This document shows, one piece after another, positions 44,838 through 53,337 of a stretch of DNA of 64,000 nt. The DNA comes from Bremerella alba. Its GTDB lineage: Bacteria; Planctomycetota; Planctomycetia; Pirellulales; Pirellulaceae. Location: positions 1-64,000 of the forward strand of contig NZ_JABRWO010000007.1 in the NCBI RefSeq assembly GCF_013618625.1. Direction: 5' to 3'. The translations under genes and the position numbers were made by a program. Every line of letters begins with the position of its first letter. The stretch's first letter is position 1. The notes beneath the pieces are model-generated. The model ran no database searches. It saw only the letters and a program-made list of their open reading frames with translations, and had not been told where the DNA came from.

Positions 44838-44942
44838 ATGGATGCGGTCAGTTCGCTGGTCGAGTTGGTAGCCTTGTTACTGGAAGCCCTTTTTGAATTT
44901 TTGATCTGGATCACCAGCAGTAAAGACACCCGTCATCGCTAG
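44838..44942 (+). CDS. candidate 34-residue membrane microprotein
   Basis: The reading frame ATG 44838 to TAG 44942 encodes 34 residues with one strongly hydrophobic helix (VELVALLLEALFEFLIWI) and a basic tail (KDTRHR). AAGGGGGGT lies eight bases upstream, a strong ribosome binding site. It lies between two members of the small membrane protein family. No family is recognised. Proteomics or a conserved ORF in relatives would decide. Confidence 0.45.
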   Translation: MDAVSSLVELVALLLEALFEFLIWITSSKDTRHR

Positions 44943-45136
44943 CGGGGTGTCAAGTTATTCCGGTTAAGGGGCTTCTGATACCTGGCAAGGAGCGTTCTAG
45001 TTAGTTCTTCTGAATTCCCTGGGTAAAGCTTGTGGAAATCCCTTGATTGTGGCTAACTCTTGCTGGTACAACACTTTTTTAAATGGCGTTTCGGGGTGAA
45101 ACGTGCTTTCGTCAGTCAAGTGGGGGAGTTTGCACC

Positions 45137-45424
45137 ATGGGTTTTCTGTTTCTCGGCTTAGCCGGCATCTTAGGCCTTGTAAGCCTTGTTTGTTTCATCC
45201 TGATCATTGTCAAAATGTTTCAGAACGATGACACGACATTGGGTATCATCTGTATCGTGACCATATTCTGCGGTATTGGCGGTCTGATCGCGTTTGTGAT
45301 GGGCTGGATCAATGCTGGTAAGTACAACGCCAGCCAGTTGATGCTGATTTGGACCGGGGCGATTGTGGGGAGCGTCATCCTCAACATTATCGGACAAGTT
45401 TTAATTGGCGGCCAAGCGGCTTAA
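45137..45424 (+). CDS. small membrane protein, paralog family member 3
   Basis: The product is 95 residues from the ATG at 45137 with GGGGGAG upstream. Three hydrophobic segments (about 2-26, 34-58, 68-90). VCFILIIVKMFQNDDTTLGIICIVTIFCGIGGLIAFVMGWINAGKYNASQLM aligned with member 2 by eye gives many identical positions (VCFI, KMF, D, C.G.G, GW.N..KY, LM, W.AI). Strong terminator at 45454. Tandem duplication is the simplest history. Confidence 0.78.
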   Translation: MGFLFLGLAGILGLVSLVCFILIIVKMFQNDDTTLGIICIVTIFCGIGGLIAFVMGWINAGKYNASQLMLIWTGAIVGSVILNIIGQVLIGGQAA

Positions 45425-45453
45425 TTGTCGTACCCGACAACTCAAAAATATAA

Positions 45454-45488
45454 GAAGGCCGTCCCCAATCCGGGACGGCCTTTTTTTC
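45454..45488 (+). terminator. intrinsic terminator after the small membrane protein family
   Basis: AAGGCCGTCCC pairs with GGGACGGCCTT around a CAATCC-type loop, followed by TTTTTT. The stem is perfect. Confidence 0.92.
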
Positions 45489-45597
45489 TGTCATAATGGC
45501 AGCCCCGCCTTGGCTCGCCATCTCTGGCCGGCACGCAGCGAAAAACATTCTCCTCAAACCGTTACGCTGCAGAGACTTGCGATTTGACGGACACTTT

Positions 45598-45614
45598 CTG
45601 GCACGCCACTTGCA
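45598..45614 (+). promoter_or_regulatory. sigma-54 (-24/-12) promoter match for groES-groEL
   Basis: The 17 bases CTGGCACGCCACTTGCA match the -24/-12 consensus TGGCACG-N4-TTGC at every conserved position. The GG (45600-45601) and GC (45612-45613) are spaced as required. The groES start lies about 150 bases downstream. No CIRCE element (the HrcA site, TTAGCACTC-N9-GAGTGCTAA) was seen. Needs a bacterial enhancer-binding protein site upstream, which I could not identify. Confidence 0.8.
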
Positions 45615-45766
45615 ACATGGAGCGACTACGCAATTGTTCGCGCAACAATGGCAGTCGGGTCCGGTTCATACAGACCGTGGCACGAGAAGCCAACCGTTCA
45701 TATCCCGCATCGGCGTCTCCTGGGTTCAGGAGACATAAGCCCCTAGTTTTCTGAAGGAAGGCATAC

Positions 45767-46099
45767 ATGGCAACGGCTACGAAAAAGAAGGCTTCGAGCA
45801 CCAAGCAACGTTTGCAGCCCCTGGGCGACCGCGTTGTCGTCCGTCGCGACGAGCTGGAAGAAAAGACCGCAGGCGGGATCTTCCTGCCAGAAACCGCTAA
45901 GAACAAGCCATCGCGTGGCGTGGTCGTGAGCGTTGGCAATGGTCGTCTGTTAGAAGATGGCAGCCGCAGCCCACTGCAAGTGAAAGAAGGCGACAAGGTT
46001 GTTTTCAGCATGTACGCCGGTAGCGATACCTTCACCGTCGCCGACGAAGAAGTCATCTTGCTCCGCGAAGACGACATTTTGGCCGTCGTCGAAGGCTAG
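45767..46099 (+). CDS. groES: co-chaperonin GroES
   Basis: The product is 110 residues with a short extra N-terminus (MATATKKKASSTKQR) before the GroES core LQPLGDRVVVRRDELEEKTAGGIFLPETAKNKPSRGVVV. It contains the mobile loop GGIFLPE and the dome segment. It forms the heptameric lid of GroEL in the cytoplasm. It is followed by groEL after about 70 bases and preceded by the sigma-54-type promoter. Paralogs of chaperonins are common in planctomycetes. Confidence 0.97.
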   Translation: MATATKKKASSTKQRLQPLGDRVVVRRDELEEKTAGGIFLPETAKNKPSRGVVVSVGNGRLLEDGSRSPLQVKEGDKVVFSMYAGSDTFTVADEEVILLREDDILAVVEG

Positions 46100-46169
46100 A
46101 AGTCGACCTTCGGTCCTGCATTCTCGTACATATTCTCAGACGAATCGAAACATTTAGGAGATACCACCG

Positions 46170-47783
46170 ATGGCAAAGATCATCGCCTTTGATCAGGAAG
46201 CCCGCGAAGCCATCCGTCGCGGCGTATCCAAGTTGGCCAAAGCCGTCAAAACGACGCTCGGCCCCAAGGGTCGTAACGTCATCATCCAGAAATCCTTCGG
46301 CAGCCCAACCGTCACCAAAGACGGCGTGACGGTAGCCAAGGAAATCGAACTGGAAGACGTCTATGAAAACATGGGCGCTCAGATGGTTCGTGAAGTTGCC
46401 AGCAAGACGAGCGACGTCGCTGGTGACGGTACCACGACTGCCACGCTGATGGCCGAAGCGATCTTCAACGAAGGTCTCAAGGCTGTCGTTTCCGGCGTGA
46501 ACCCAATTCAGATGAAGTCGGGTATCGAGAAGGCCGTCAACGCCATCACGGCCGAACTCAACGGCATGTCGATTCCGATCAAGAAGAAGGAAGAAATGGC
46601 CAACGTTGGCTCCATCGCTTCCAACAACGATCGCGAAATCGGCGAACTGCTGGCCGACGCCATGGAAAAGGTCGGTAAGGACGGCGTCATCACCGTCGAC
46701 GAAGGCAAGTCGCTTGCCACGGAAGTCGAATGGGTCGAAGGGATGCAGTTCGATCGCGGTTACCTTTCTCCTTACTTCGTCACCAACCCGACCAGCATGC
46801 AGGTCGAATTGGAAGACGCCTATGTTCTGGTCTTTGAAAAGAAGATCAGCAACATCAAGGACCTGGTTCCGGTTCTGGAAGCCGTCGTCCAGCAGAGCAA
46901 GCCTCTGTTGATCATTGCCGAAGACGTCGATGGCGAAGCCTTGGCAACTTTGGTGATCAACCGCCTGCGTGGCACGTTCGTTTGTGCCGCCGTTAAGGCT
47001 CCTGGTTATGGCGACCGCCGCAAGGCCATGATGGAAGACATTGCCATCCTGACCGGTGGTACGGCCATCTTTGAAAGCCTGGGCATCAAGCTCGATAACC
47101 TTGGCCTGGCCGAACTCGGTCGTGCTAAGAAGGTGATCATCGACAAGGACAACACCACGATCATCGAAGGTGCTGGCGAAACCCAGAACATCAAAGATCG
47201 TATCGCTCAGATCCGTCGCGAAATCGACAATTCGTCCAGCGACTACGACAAGGAAAAGCTGGAAGAACGTCTGGCCAAATTGGCTGGCGGTGTCGCCAAG
47301 GTCAACGTCGGTGCTGCGACCGAAAGCGAAATGAAGGAAAAGAAGGCTCGCGTCGAAGACGCACTGCACGCAACCCGTGCCGCTGCCGCTGAAGGTATCC
47401 TGCCTGGTGGTGGTGTTGCTCTTCTTCGTGCTTCGTCCAAGGTCAAAGCAGACGACCTGACCCACGACGAAGAAATCGGTTTCAACATCGTTACCCGCGC
47501 TTGCCGTGCTCCGATCACCACGATCGCCACCAACGCTGGTAAAGATGGCAGCATCATCTGCGAAAAGATCTTGGACTCGAAGGGCAACCAGGGCTACAAC
47601 GCTCTGACCGACACCTACGAAGACCTGGTCAAGACTGGCGTCATCGACCCAGCCAAGGTCACCAAGACCGCCCTGGCCAACGCCGCCTCGGTCGCCATCT
47701 TGCTGCTAACCAGCGATGCTTTGATCGCTGAAAAGCCAAAGGGCGAAAAGAAGGGTGGCCATAGCCACGACGACATGTACTAA
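46170..47783 (+). CDS. groEL: chaperonin GroEL
   Basis: The product is 537 residues, normal length. The ATP-binding segment [14 protein letters not shown], the apical and intermediate segments, and the [15 protein letters not shown] segment near the end are present. It folds cytoplasmic proteins with GroES. The C-terminus ends [17 protein letters not shown], with no Gly-Gly-Met repeat, unlike classic GroEL; some bacterial paralogs share this. A strong terminator (47812-47846) ends the operon. Confidence 0.97.
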   Translation: MAKIIAFDQEAREAIRRGVSKLAKAVKTTLGPKGRNVIIQKSFGSPTVTKDGVTVAKEIELEDVYENMGAQMVREVASKTSDVAGDGTTTATLMAEAIFNEGLKAVVSGVNPIQMKSGIEKAVNAITAELNGMSIPIKKKEEMANVGSIASNNDREIGELLADAMEKVGKDGVITVDEGKSLATEVEWVEGMQFDRGYLSPYFVTNPTSMQVELEDAYVLVFEKKISNIKDLVPVLEAVVQQSKPLLIIAEDVDGEALATLVINRLRGTFVCAAVKAPGYGDRRKAMMEDIAILTGGTAIFESLGIKLDNLGLAELGRAKKVIIDKDNTTIIEGAGETQNIKDRIAQIRREIDNSSSDYDKEKLEERLAKLAGGVAKVNVGAATESEMKEKKARVEDALHATRAAAAEGILPGGGVALLRASSKVKADDLTHDEEIGFNIVTRACRAPITTIATNAGKDGSIICEKILDSKGNQGYNALTDTYEDLVKTGVIDPAKVTKTALANAASVAILLLTSDALIAEKPKGEKKGGHSHDDMY

Positions 47784-47811
47784 ACCGATTTAGTACTTGC
47801 TTGAAAATAAG

Positions 47812-47846
47812 AAAGCCCGTCGAGGGAGACTTCGACGGGCTTTTTT
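47812..47846 (+). terminator. intrinsic terminator of groES-groEL
   Basis: AGCCCGTCGA pairs with TCGACGGGCT, followed by TTTTTT. A second, small hairpin (GTACTAAA-CCGA-TTTAGTAC) overlaps the groEL stop codon. Confidence 0.92.
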
Positions 47847-47909
47847 GTGGCATAGCCGAGATTACATTACTGCGATGGCACCCGCTTCCCTCATTTATAA
47901 AATTGATCC

Positions 47910-48344
47910 ATGAGCACCTACAAGCATCCTGAGCTAGGCCAATTTGAACTCGATTTCAACATCTGGCTCAATGAAGACGCGACGCCTCATTTTGTCGATG
48001 GCGAGATCATCGTGTTCTTTGCCAACGGAACTGAAGATGCCCCGTCGCCCGAGTCGTTAGAAGGATACGAGTGGATCGCGGCCAACTGGCCACAAGTCCT
48101 CTCGCTTATCGAAGCGCAAGTTTGGGAGTACTACGAGCCTTACGCCGACAACGTGGAAGGGGTTCCGAAGTTCAACTCGGTTCAAGAAGTATGGGGCACC
48201 GAGCTTCTTCTCGGATTGAACATTGTTTCTAAAATCGATTTTGAAGTGACCCTGCAATTCGAATGGCAAGCCGATGAAGATGATCACGAAATCACCTTCT
48301 ATGTCGAAGACGGCCAGTGTGATATGCACTCGGTCGATGGCTAG
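47910..48344 (+). CDS. hypothetical acidic protein
   Basis: The product is 144 residues, soluble and acidic. Pattern of strands (GQFELDFNIWLNE, GEIIVFFANGTED) and the segments FEVTLQFEWQADEDDHEITFYVEDGQ resemble small bacterial domains of unknown function found near housekeeping genes and sometimes among immunity-like proteins (DUF6985-like; weak impression). It lies about 65 bases after the groEL terminator, so it has its own promoter. The role is unknown. Confidence 0.6.
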   Translation: MSTYKHPELGQFELDFNIWLNEDATPHFVDGEIIVFFANGTEDAPSPESLEGYEWIAANWPQVLSLIEAQVWEYYEPYADNVEGVPKFNSVQEVWGTELLLGLNIVSKIDFEVTLQFEWQADEDDHEITFYVEDGQCDMHSVDG

Positions 48345-48467
48345 AGCGCGGCTCACCTCTTTGCAACGCATCCATACCGGCGGAAGTCGTTAAGCTCGCC
48401 ATTGATCGGACCATCAGCCACCAACAAACCGGTGATGACTCCGATTCCGATCTCCTTCATATTAAGG

Positions 48468-48537
48468 GTCGGAGGCCCAGATACTTGCCAGGGGATTTCG
48501 CCACCTGGCTAGGTTCGACCGGCCTTCCAGGCCTCCG
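48468..48537. repeat. nested inverted repeat between hypothetical gene and ppk2
   Basis: GGAGGCC near the left end pairs with GGCCTCC at the right end. Inside, GCCAGG pairs with CCTGGC across an 11-base loop. It lies in the 267-base spacer between two convergent genes and has no T-run. Confidence 0.5.
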
Positions 48538-48611
48538 GAAACTTCACCGCTGGAAAACGCCCCAGTGCGAACGAGGACGGTAACCAATAGGCGAGTATCC
48601 GGCCCGAGGTT

Positions 48612-49526
48612 TTAATAAACCGACGGCACAATCACATCTTCCGGCAGGGGTTGTCGCTTGTAGCCTTCTTCGTGTTCGCGGGGCGGTAGCGAGATCCGCG
48701 CTTGCGGTACTTCCGTGTAGGGAAGCTGCTGCAGAAAGTGGTGGATGCAGTTGAGTCGGGCACGCTTTTTGTCGTCTGCTTCGACGACCCACCAGGGCGC
48801 TTCAGAGATATTCGTGCGGGCAAACATCTCTTCCTTAGCAACGGTGTATTGTTCCCAACGACGGCGCGACTCCAGGTCCATAGGGCTAAGCTTCCACTGC
48901 TTGAGCGGATCATCGATACGGCATTGAAAGCGGAACTTTTGTTCCTGATCGCTGATCGAAAACCAATACTTGATCAGGTACATGCCCGAATGGACCAGCA
49001 TGCGTTCAAACTCGGGCACCGTGCGAAAGAATTCTTCCAACTGCTGCTCGTTGCAGAACCCCATCACGCGTTCGACTCCGGGGCGGTTGTACCAACTGCG
49101 ATCAAACAGCACGATCTCGCCACCCGCTGGCAGATGCTGGATGTAGCGTTGAAAATACCACTGCGTTTGCTCGCGCTCGCTCGGGGCCGGCAGGGCCACC
49201 ACGTGACACACACGCGGATTTAATCGCTGCATGATCCGTTTGATCGCGCCCCCCTTGCCGGCCGCGTCTCGCCCTTCAAAAACGACCGCGACTTTCGCCT
49301 TGTTCTCGACGACCCAGCTTTGCAGCTTGATTAGTTCGCGTTGAAGACGCAGCAGTTCCCGAAAGTAAACGCGGCGCGGCAACTGGCCTTCCGCATTCAC
49401 TTCCTCGCGCGAGCCCACGCGTTCCATCATCGCGTCTTCCAGCTCCGCTTCGAATTCTTCATCTAACGAATCGAGGATTTCATTGTGCAAGCGTTCATGG
49501 TCAAAGCTGGGATCGGTTTCGCTCAT
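48612..49526 (-). CDS. ppk2: polyphosphate kinase 2
   Basis: The product is 304 residues from the ATG at 49526; the open frame upstream is basic and not protein-like. PPK2 transfers phosphate between polyphosphate and nucleotides, making ATP or GTP or consuming it. Walker A GRDAAGKGG (about residue 80), the FDRSWYNRPGVERVMGFC Walker-B-like segment, and DDPLKQWKLSPMDLESRRRW are the family's catalytic signatures. The single kinase domain fits class I PPK2. Cytoplasmic. Confidence 0.93.
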   Translation of the reverse strand: MSETDPSFDHERLHNEILDSLDEEFEAELEDAMMERVGSREEVNAEGQLPRRVYFRELLRLQRELIKLQSWVVENKAKVAVVFEGRDAAGKGGAIKRIMQRLNPRVCHVVALPAPSEREQTQWYFQRYIQHLPAGGEIVLFDRSWYNRPGVERVMGFCNEQQLEEFFRTVPEFERMLVHSGMYLIKYWFSISDQEQKFRFQCRIDDPLKQWKLSPMDLESRRRWEQYTVAKEEMFARTNISEAPWWVVEADDKKRARLNCIHHFLQQLPYTEVPQARISLPPREHEEGYKRQPLPEDVIVPSVY

Positions 49527-49695
49527 ACGACTATTCCACAGAGAACCAACAAAAGGGATTTGATATCGCAGGACTGTCCTCTTCGATGCCAACGGCTGCG
49601 CGGCTTTCAGCCTAAGAAAAGCGATCACGCGTCGGCGCACGAAGATGCCTGCGATGATGAAGTCTACCAGAAGTAGTGACTAGATAATTGTTAAT

Positions 49696-50679
49696 TTACT
49701 GCGAGTTTGAGGTCTCGGTAACAATCTTTCGAGAATCGAATTCGTGCGAGAGATTCGTGCCGTTGCGAATATCCAGCAGAATCTTCGGTGCTTCTTCCGA
49801 GATGGCCATCACCACCGGATGCAAAAGTTTCCGCTGGGCGGTGATGGCGAAGAAATGACTACGTACCCCTTCAAGCGTTCCCACAACTTCCACGTTGTAT
49901 TGACGGCATACTTGATCCAACACGGCCGCTGGTGCGGGAAACACGCCGGCACCGCCGCTGCCAAATTCATTCAGCATTGCACTGTCATCGAATTGAGCGA
50001 CAACCTTGGGGCAAATATCGTTCTCATCAAACCACTGATCCAGGCCTCGTCGCAGTTCGGTATAGGGCGATGGAAGGAGCAACGGGGCACGTTGTAGCGA
50101 GCGGGGAAAGTCGGCCCGCAGTTGGTCGGCCATGGGCTTAATCGCACAAAATGCGATCGCGCAATCTCCTAGCGGATGATTGAAACATCGCTTGTTTCCG
50201 TTGGACGAAATCGAACGATCCGAGATGATCACGTCGTGTCGATGACGGGCCAGGTCGGCCACCAACTGTTCCATCGGGGCTTCGTGATAGTCGATCTGAA
50301 CCGGCTCTGGAAATTTCAGCGCGACTTCCAACAGTCGGTAGGTGATCAGCTTGGGCACGTACATCGGAACACCCACCGTCAGCCGCAGCGAGCGCTGCGA
50401 TGGCATCCCGCGAAGACTCCCGAGCATCTCGCGACCTGCCGAGAAGATCTCATCGGCGTACTCGAAGACGGTCGAGCCCACATCGGTCAGCTGAAGCTCG
50501 CGACCGCTGCGATCGAACAGCTCGTGATTGAGCGACTTCTCGAGCTTCTTAATCTGCGAACTTACCGTCGGCTGAGAAAGATGCAGATGATCGCAGGCAG
50601 CGGTGATACTGCCCTGACGCACTGCAACCCAAAAATAGAACAAATGCAGGAAATTTAAATCCTGGAGACTCTCGATCAT
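49696..50679 (-). CDS. LysR-family regulator (NhaR-like)
   Basis: The product is 327 residues from the ATG at 50679. The N-terminal helix-turn-helix (LHLFYFWVAVRQGSITAACDHLHLSQPTVSSQIKKLEKSL) matches the NhaR branch, which in E. coli responds to sodium and controls the antiporter NhaA. A substrate-binding domain follows. It could control the CPA2 antiporter or other nearby genes, but the connection is only inferred. The 270 bases up to the UspA-type gene contain two copies of an 18-base direct repeat. Confidence 0.9.
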   Translation of the reverse strand: MIESLQDLNFLHLFYFWVAVRQGSITAACDHLHLSQPTVSSQIKKLEKSLNHELFDRSGRELQLTDVGSTVFEYADEIFSAGREMLGSLRGMPSQRSLRLTVGVPMYVPKLITYRLLEVALKFPEPVQIDYHEAPMEQLVADLARHRHDVIISDRSISSNGNKRCFNHPLGDCAIAFCAIKPMADQLRADFPRSLQRAPLLLPSPYTELRRGLDQWFDENDICPKVVAQFDDSAMLNEFGSGGAGVFPAPAAVLDQVCRQYNVEVVGTLEGVRSHFFAITAQRKLLHPVVMAISEEAPKILLDIRNGTNLSHEFDSRKIVTETSNSQ

Positions 50680-50855
50680 CAGTGCTTTTTCCAATGTTTC
50701 CGTGGTTGTCGTGGGGTAGCGACATCCTTGGGATTCCTTAGCAGCAATGGCCAGTGAGGGGCGGCTGTTAATTCTAGCTATCACGTCTTATTTGTACGCG
50801 TCTGCTTGGTCAATTGATCAAAGAAAAGGGACTCTTTTCTTCGGTTGGTCAGCTT

Positions 50856-50911
50856 GCATAGAAATTTTGAATGCCTCGCTAAGACAGACACCGGCATAGA
50901 AATTTTGAATG
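50856..50911. repeat. two direct 18-bp repeats
   Basis: GCATAGAAATTTTGAATG occurs at 50856-50873 and 50894-50911, identical, centre to centre 38 bases (about 3.5 helical turns). It lies between the divergent LysR-family gene and the UspA-type gene, so these may be regulator binding sites. Confidence 0.6.
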
Positions 50912-51052
50912 GAAAGCAACGAAAGAAAGTGGGGCTTTTCGCGGTGACTATTCCGTATAACTCTACAGGCGACGAGCCAAGCTTGGGTCGCCGACGTTAC
51001 CAGCAGCAGTCATTGTGATTGCACGTTTCATTAGGACGTAAGAGGCCAATCT

Positions 51053-51871
51053 ATGCTCAGGCGAGTACTACTTCACTTAAGTGGTTCTTTTGGAATTGAC
51101 CAAGTTATTGAGCTTGGCGCCCAAATCTCGCATCGCACTTCCGCCAGACTTCGGGGACTATCAATTCTCGACACCGCCAGCTTTCGAAATACGGGACACT
51201 TGGTTTCCGCCGCCCATGCGGTTTCTGAGTCCTACCGGATCACCCATGCCGAGCGGAGGCAGATGATTTCGCACGAACAAATGCTGCATGTCGGCGAGCG
51301 CTATCAACTCGATTTCGATACGCTAGGAATCGAAGGCGATCCCATCAAAAGCCTCGTCCGCGAAGCGCAATACCACGACCTGTTGATCACGCGGTCCACC
51401 GATCAGGCTCGTCATTGCCCAGGCGAATTGAATGCCTCGCAACTGATAGAGCTTGTCGTTCAGAGCCGACAACCGATTTACATCTCACGCGGGGAGAACG
51501 CGAATCCCCGCCGAGCATTGCTCCTTTACGACGGCACAGAATCTTCCGCGAGAGCGATTCGCACCTTCCTTACCCAACGACCAATCAAAGATGCACACTG
51601 CCGCCTGTTAGGAGTAGGCACAGCTGCCGACTCGAACTCGAAGCTGCTGACATCGATGCGTGAATATTGCGAGGCCAGACACGCTGAACTGGAAGTCGGT
51701 CGTCTGCCTGGCCTGACTCGCAACGCACTCATTTCCTACGCCCAGAAGTGGGACCCCGATGTCGTTGTCATGGGCGTCCCGCGGGCTGCCGGACTGTGGC
51801 GAAGAATCCGCGGGAATGTCGCTTTAGATTTTCTCAATCGAACTCAACTAGATCTGTACCTGATGGGGTGA
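51053..51871 (+). CDS. universal stress protein-like protein (two Usp-type halves)
   Basis: The product is 272 residues, twice the length of a single UspA domain. The N-terminal half starts LRRVLLHLSGSFGIDQVIELGAQIS and ends LLITRSTD; the C-terminal half starts ARRALLLYDGTESSARAIRTFL (here RRALLLYDGTE), ending WDPDVVVMGVPR, with the VVVMG segment typical of Usp. The ATP-binding glycine motif GxxGxxxxxxxxxxG(S/T) is not clear, so nucleotide binding is uncertain. Probably involved in a stress or energy response. It precedes the bestrophin gene by 75 bases and may share its transcript. Confidence 0.8.
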   Translation: MLRRVLLHLSGSFGIDQVIELGAQISHRTSARLRGLSILDTASFRNTGHLVSAAHAVSESYRITHAERRQMISHEQMLHVGERYQLDFDTLGIEGDPIKSLVREAQYHDLLITRSTDQARHCPGELNASQLIELVVQSRQPIYISRGENANPRRALLLYDGTESSARAIRTFLTQRPIKDAHCRLLGVGTAADSNSKLLTSMREYCEARHAELEVGRLPGLTRNALISYAQKWDPDVVVMGVPRAAGLWRRIRGNVALDFLNRTQLDLYLMG

Positions 51872-51946
51872 CCAGGCAAACCGCCGCGTCAACAACCATG
51901 CCAACGACTCCAACATAACGATCAGACGGAAGAAGGAAGCAAAATC

Positions 51947-52942
51947 ATGGTACGAGAAGGTTTTTGGACCGAAGTATTCCAACTCAACGGATCGGTGACT
52001 CCCTACGTCTTTGGCCGACTGATAGGATTCACGGCGTTCGGAGCGATTATCTACGCTTTGTTTCAAGCGTTTGATTTGACGAACGGTTTGGCGACAGCGC
52101 ACTACGAGTATATCGGTGTGGTCCTGGCGCTGCTCTTAGTTCTTCGCACCAACGCCGGATACGACCGCTGGTGGGAAGCACGAAAGATCTGGGGAGGTAT
52201 CGTCAACCAGTCTCGTAACCTGGCCCAAATCGGACTGGTTTACGGACCTTCGGATTCTGACTGGCGAAACTCGTATGCTCGCTGGGTGGCCGCTTTTTCT
52301 GCCACCTGTCACCATAGCCTCCGAGGTGAGCAGAAGTTCAACGAGATCCAGAAGATGTGCGAGATTGTCGGTACGGCCGAAACGCATCGACTCAGTCAAG
52401 CCGAACACATGCCGATGTACGCGATTCGCCGGGTCGCCGATCTGCTGAAGGAAGCGGTCGAGTCTGGGAAGCTAGATCGGTTTTACTTTCTGCAAGCCGA
52501 AAGCGAACGGGCCCGCCTTATCGATCACATCGGGGGCTGCGAGCGTATTCTCCGTACGCCGTTGGCCTCGGCGTTCTCGATCAAAATCCGCCGATTTCTG
52601 TTCCTTTATCTCATGTTTTTGCCGGTTGCGATTGTCGACGCCGCAGGGATGGCAACTCCGCTGATCGTCTTCCTGGTCGCCTATCCGCTGCTTGCTCTCG
52701 ACCAAATCGGTGTCGAACTGGAAAACCCCTTCAGCAAACAGCGATTGAACCATCTCCCCCTGAATCAAATTTCAGAAACGATTTGCGGCAACTTGATGGC
52801 ATCGATCGAGGAATTACCCCCGGTTATTCCGCACAATGCTTCGCCACTGCCCCGGACAACGTCGCACCCACAGAATGCTCCGGCAACTTACTCTGCAGAA
52901 GACTACGCCGCCTATCCGTTTCCTGCCCCTGCCGAGTCCTAG
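51947..52942 (+). CDS. bestrophin-family anion channel
   Basis: The product is 331 residues with AAGGAAG upstream. The RFP-TM/bestrophin signature is clear: LALLLVLRTNAGYDRWWEARKIWGGIVNQSRNLAQIG, and two more membrane segments (about 210-255, FLFLYLMFLPVAIVDAAGM). Bacterial bestrophins are pentameric channels with low selectivity. The C-terminal ~45 residues are Pro/Ala-rich. Partner with the upstream UspA-type gene on the same strand, perhaps linking to stress or pH response (inference). Confidence 0.92.
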   Translation: MVREGFWTEVFQLNGSVTPYVFGRLIGFTAFGAIIYALFQAFDLTNGLATAHYEYIGVVLALLLVLRTNAGYDRWWEARKIWGGIVNQSRNLAQIGLVYGPSDSDWRNSYARWVAAFSATCHHSLRGEQKFNEIQKMCEIVGTAETHRLSQAEHMPMYAIRRVADLLKEAVESGKLDRFYFLQAESERARLIDHIGGCERILRTPLASAFSIKIRRFLFLYLMFLPVAIVDAAGMATPLIVFLVAYPLLALDQIGVELENPFSKQRLNHLPLNQISETICGNLMASIEELPPVIPHNASPLPRTTSHPQNAPATYSAEDYAAYPFPAPAES

Positions 52943-53040
52943 AGAAAGTCACTTGGTCACTCGACTATTCGGTCTCTCGAGTCAGCTCAAGCAACGAGCC
53001 CAATACCGTTTGCGGTGTTCCCTCGAAAGAACCAAACCTT

Positions 53041-53081
53041 GATTCGCATCGATGGGTTTCCTCTTTTTATCGATGCGAATC
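53041..53081. repeat. hairpin 1 of a tandem pair after the bestrophin gene
   Basis: GATTCGCATCGAT and ATCGATGCGAATC form a perfect 13-base-pair hairpin with a 15-base loop. It lies about 100 bases past the stop codon, immediately before a second, stronger hairpin with a T-run. Confidence 0.75.
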
Positions 53082-53083
53082 AC

Positions 53084-53126
53084 GTCGACCTTGGCGTCCG
53101 CCGTAACGCCAAGGTCGACAATTTTT
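53084..53126 (+). terminator. intrinsic terminator (hairpin 2) after the bestrophin gene
   Basis: GTCGACCTTGGCGT pairs perfectly with ACGCCAAGGTCGAC (14 base pairs, 8-base loop), followed by AATTTTTT. Together with hairpin 1 it forms a tandem pair, unusual in length. Confidence 0.9.
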
Positions 53127-53337
53127 TATGCTTCTTCGCTCGACACGATCTTCCTACGCTTCTCTTGATTGTCGACGCCTAACAATTCGTGGCCCTAGGC
53201 CGAGAGATTTCTGTAAAAAACAGGGCGCAAGTACCGAATTCCCCTTACCCCTAATTTGACCAGCCGCTTCCCGGCGAGGACAATAGCGAGCGTCTGCCCC
53301 CACCAACCTATGCGTCTGCTCGACTGAAGGGTTCATC
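53127..53337. other. intergenic region between terminator and sulfatase gene
   Basis: 211 bases with no gene seen. It must hold the sulfatase promoter. No clear -35/-10 pair could be assigned. Confidence 0.4.

Noticed and set aside
45489-45766. CIRCE element or sigma-32 promoter upstream of groES
   Set aside because: No TTAGCACTC-N9-GAGTGCTAA dyad was seen; the sigma-54 match explains the region better.
46053-47465. Long minus-strand reading frame (470 codons) across groEL
   Set aside because: Antisense shadow of an unmistakable groEL; composition rich in Phe, Asp and His with no domain.
50856-50911. Short CRISPR-like array
   Set aside because: Only two repeats, and no cas genes or leader; direct regulatory repeats are more likely.
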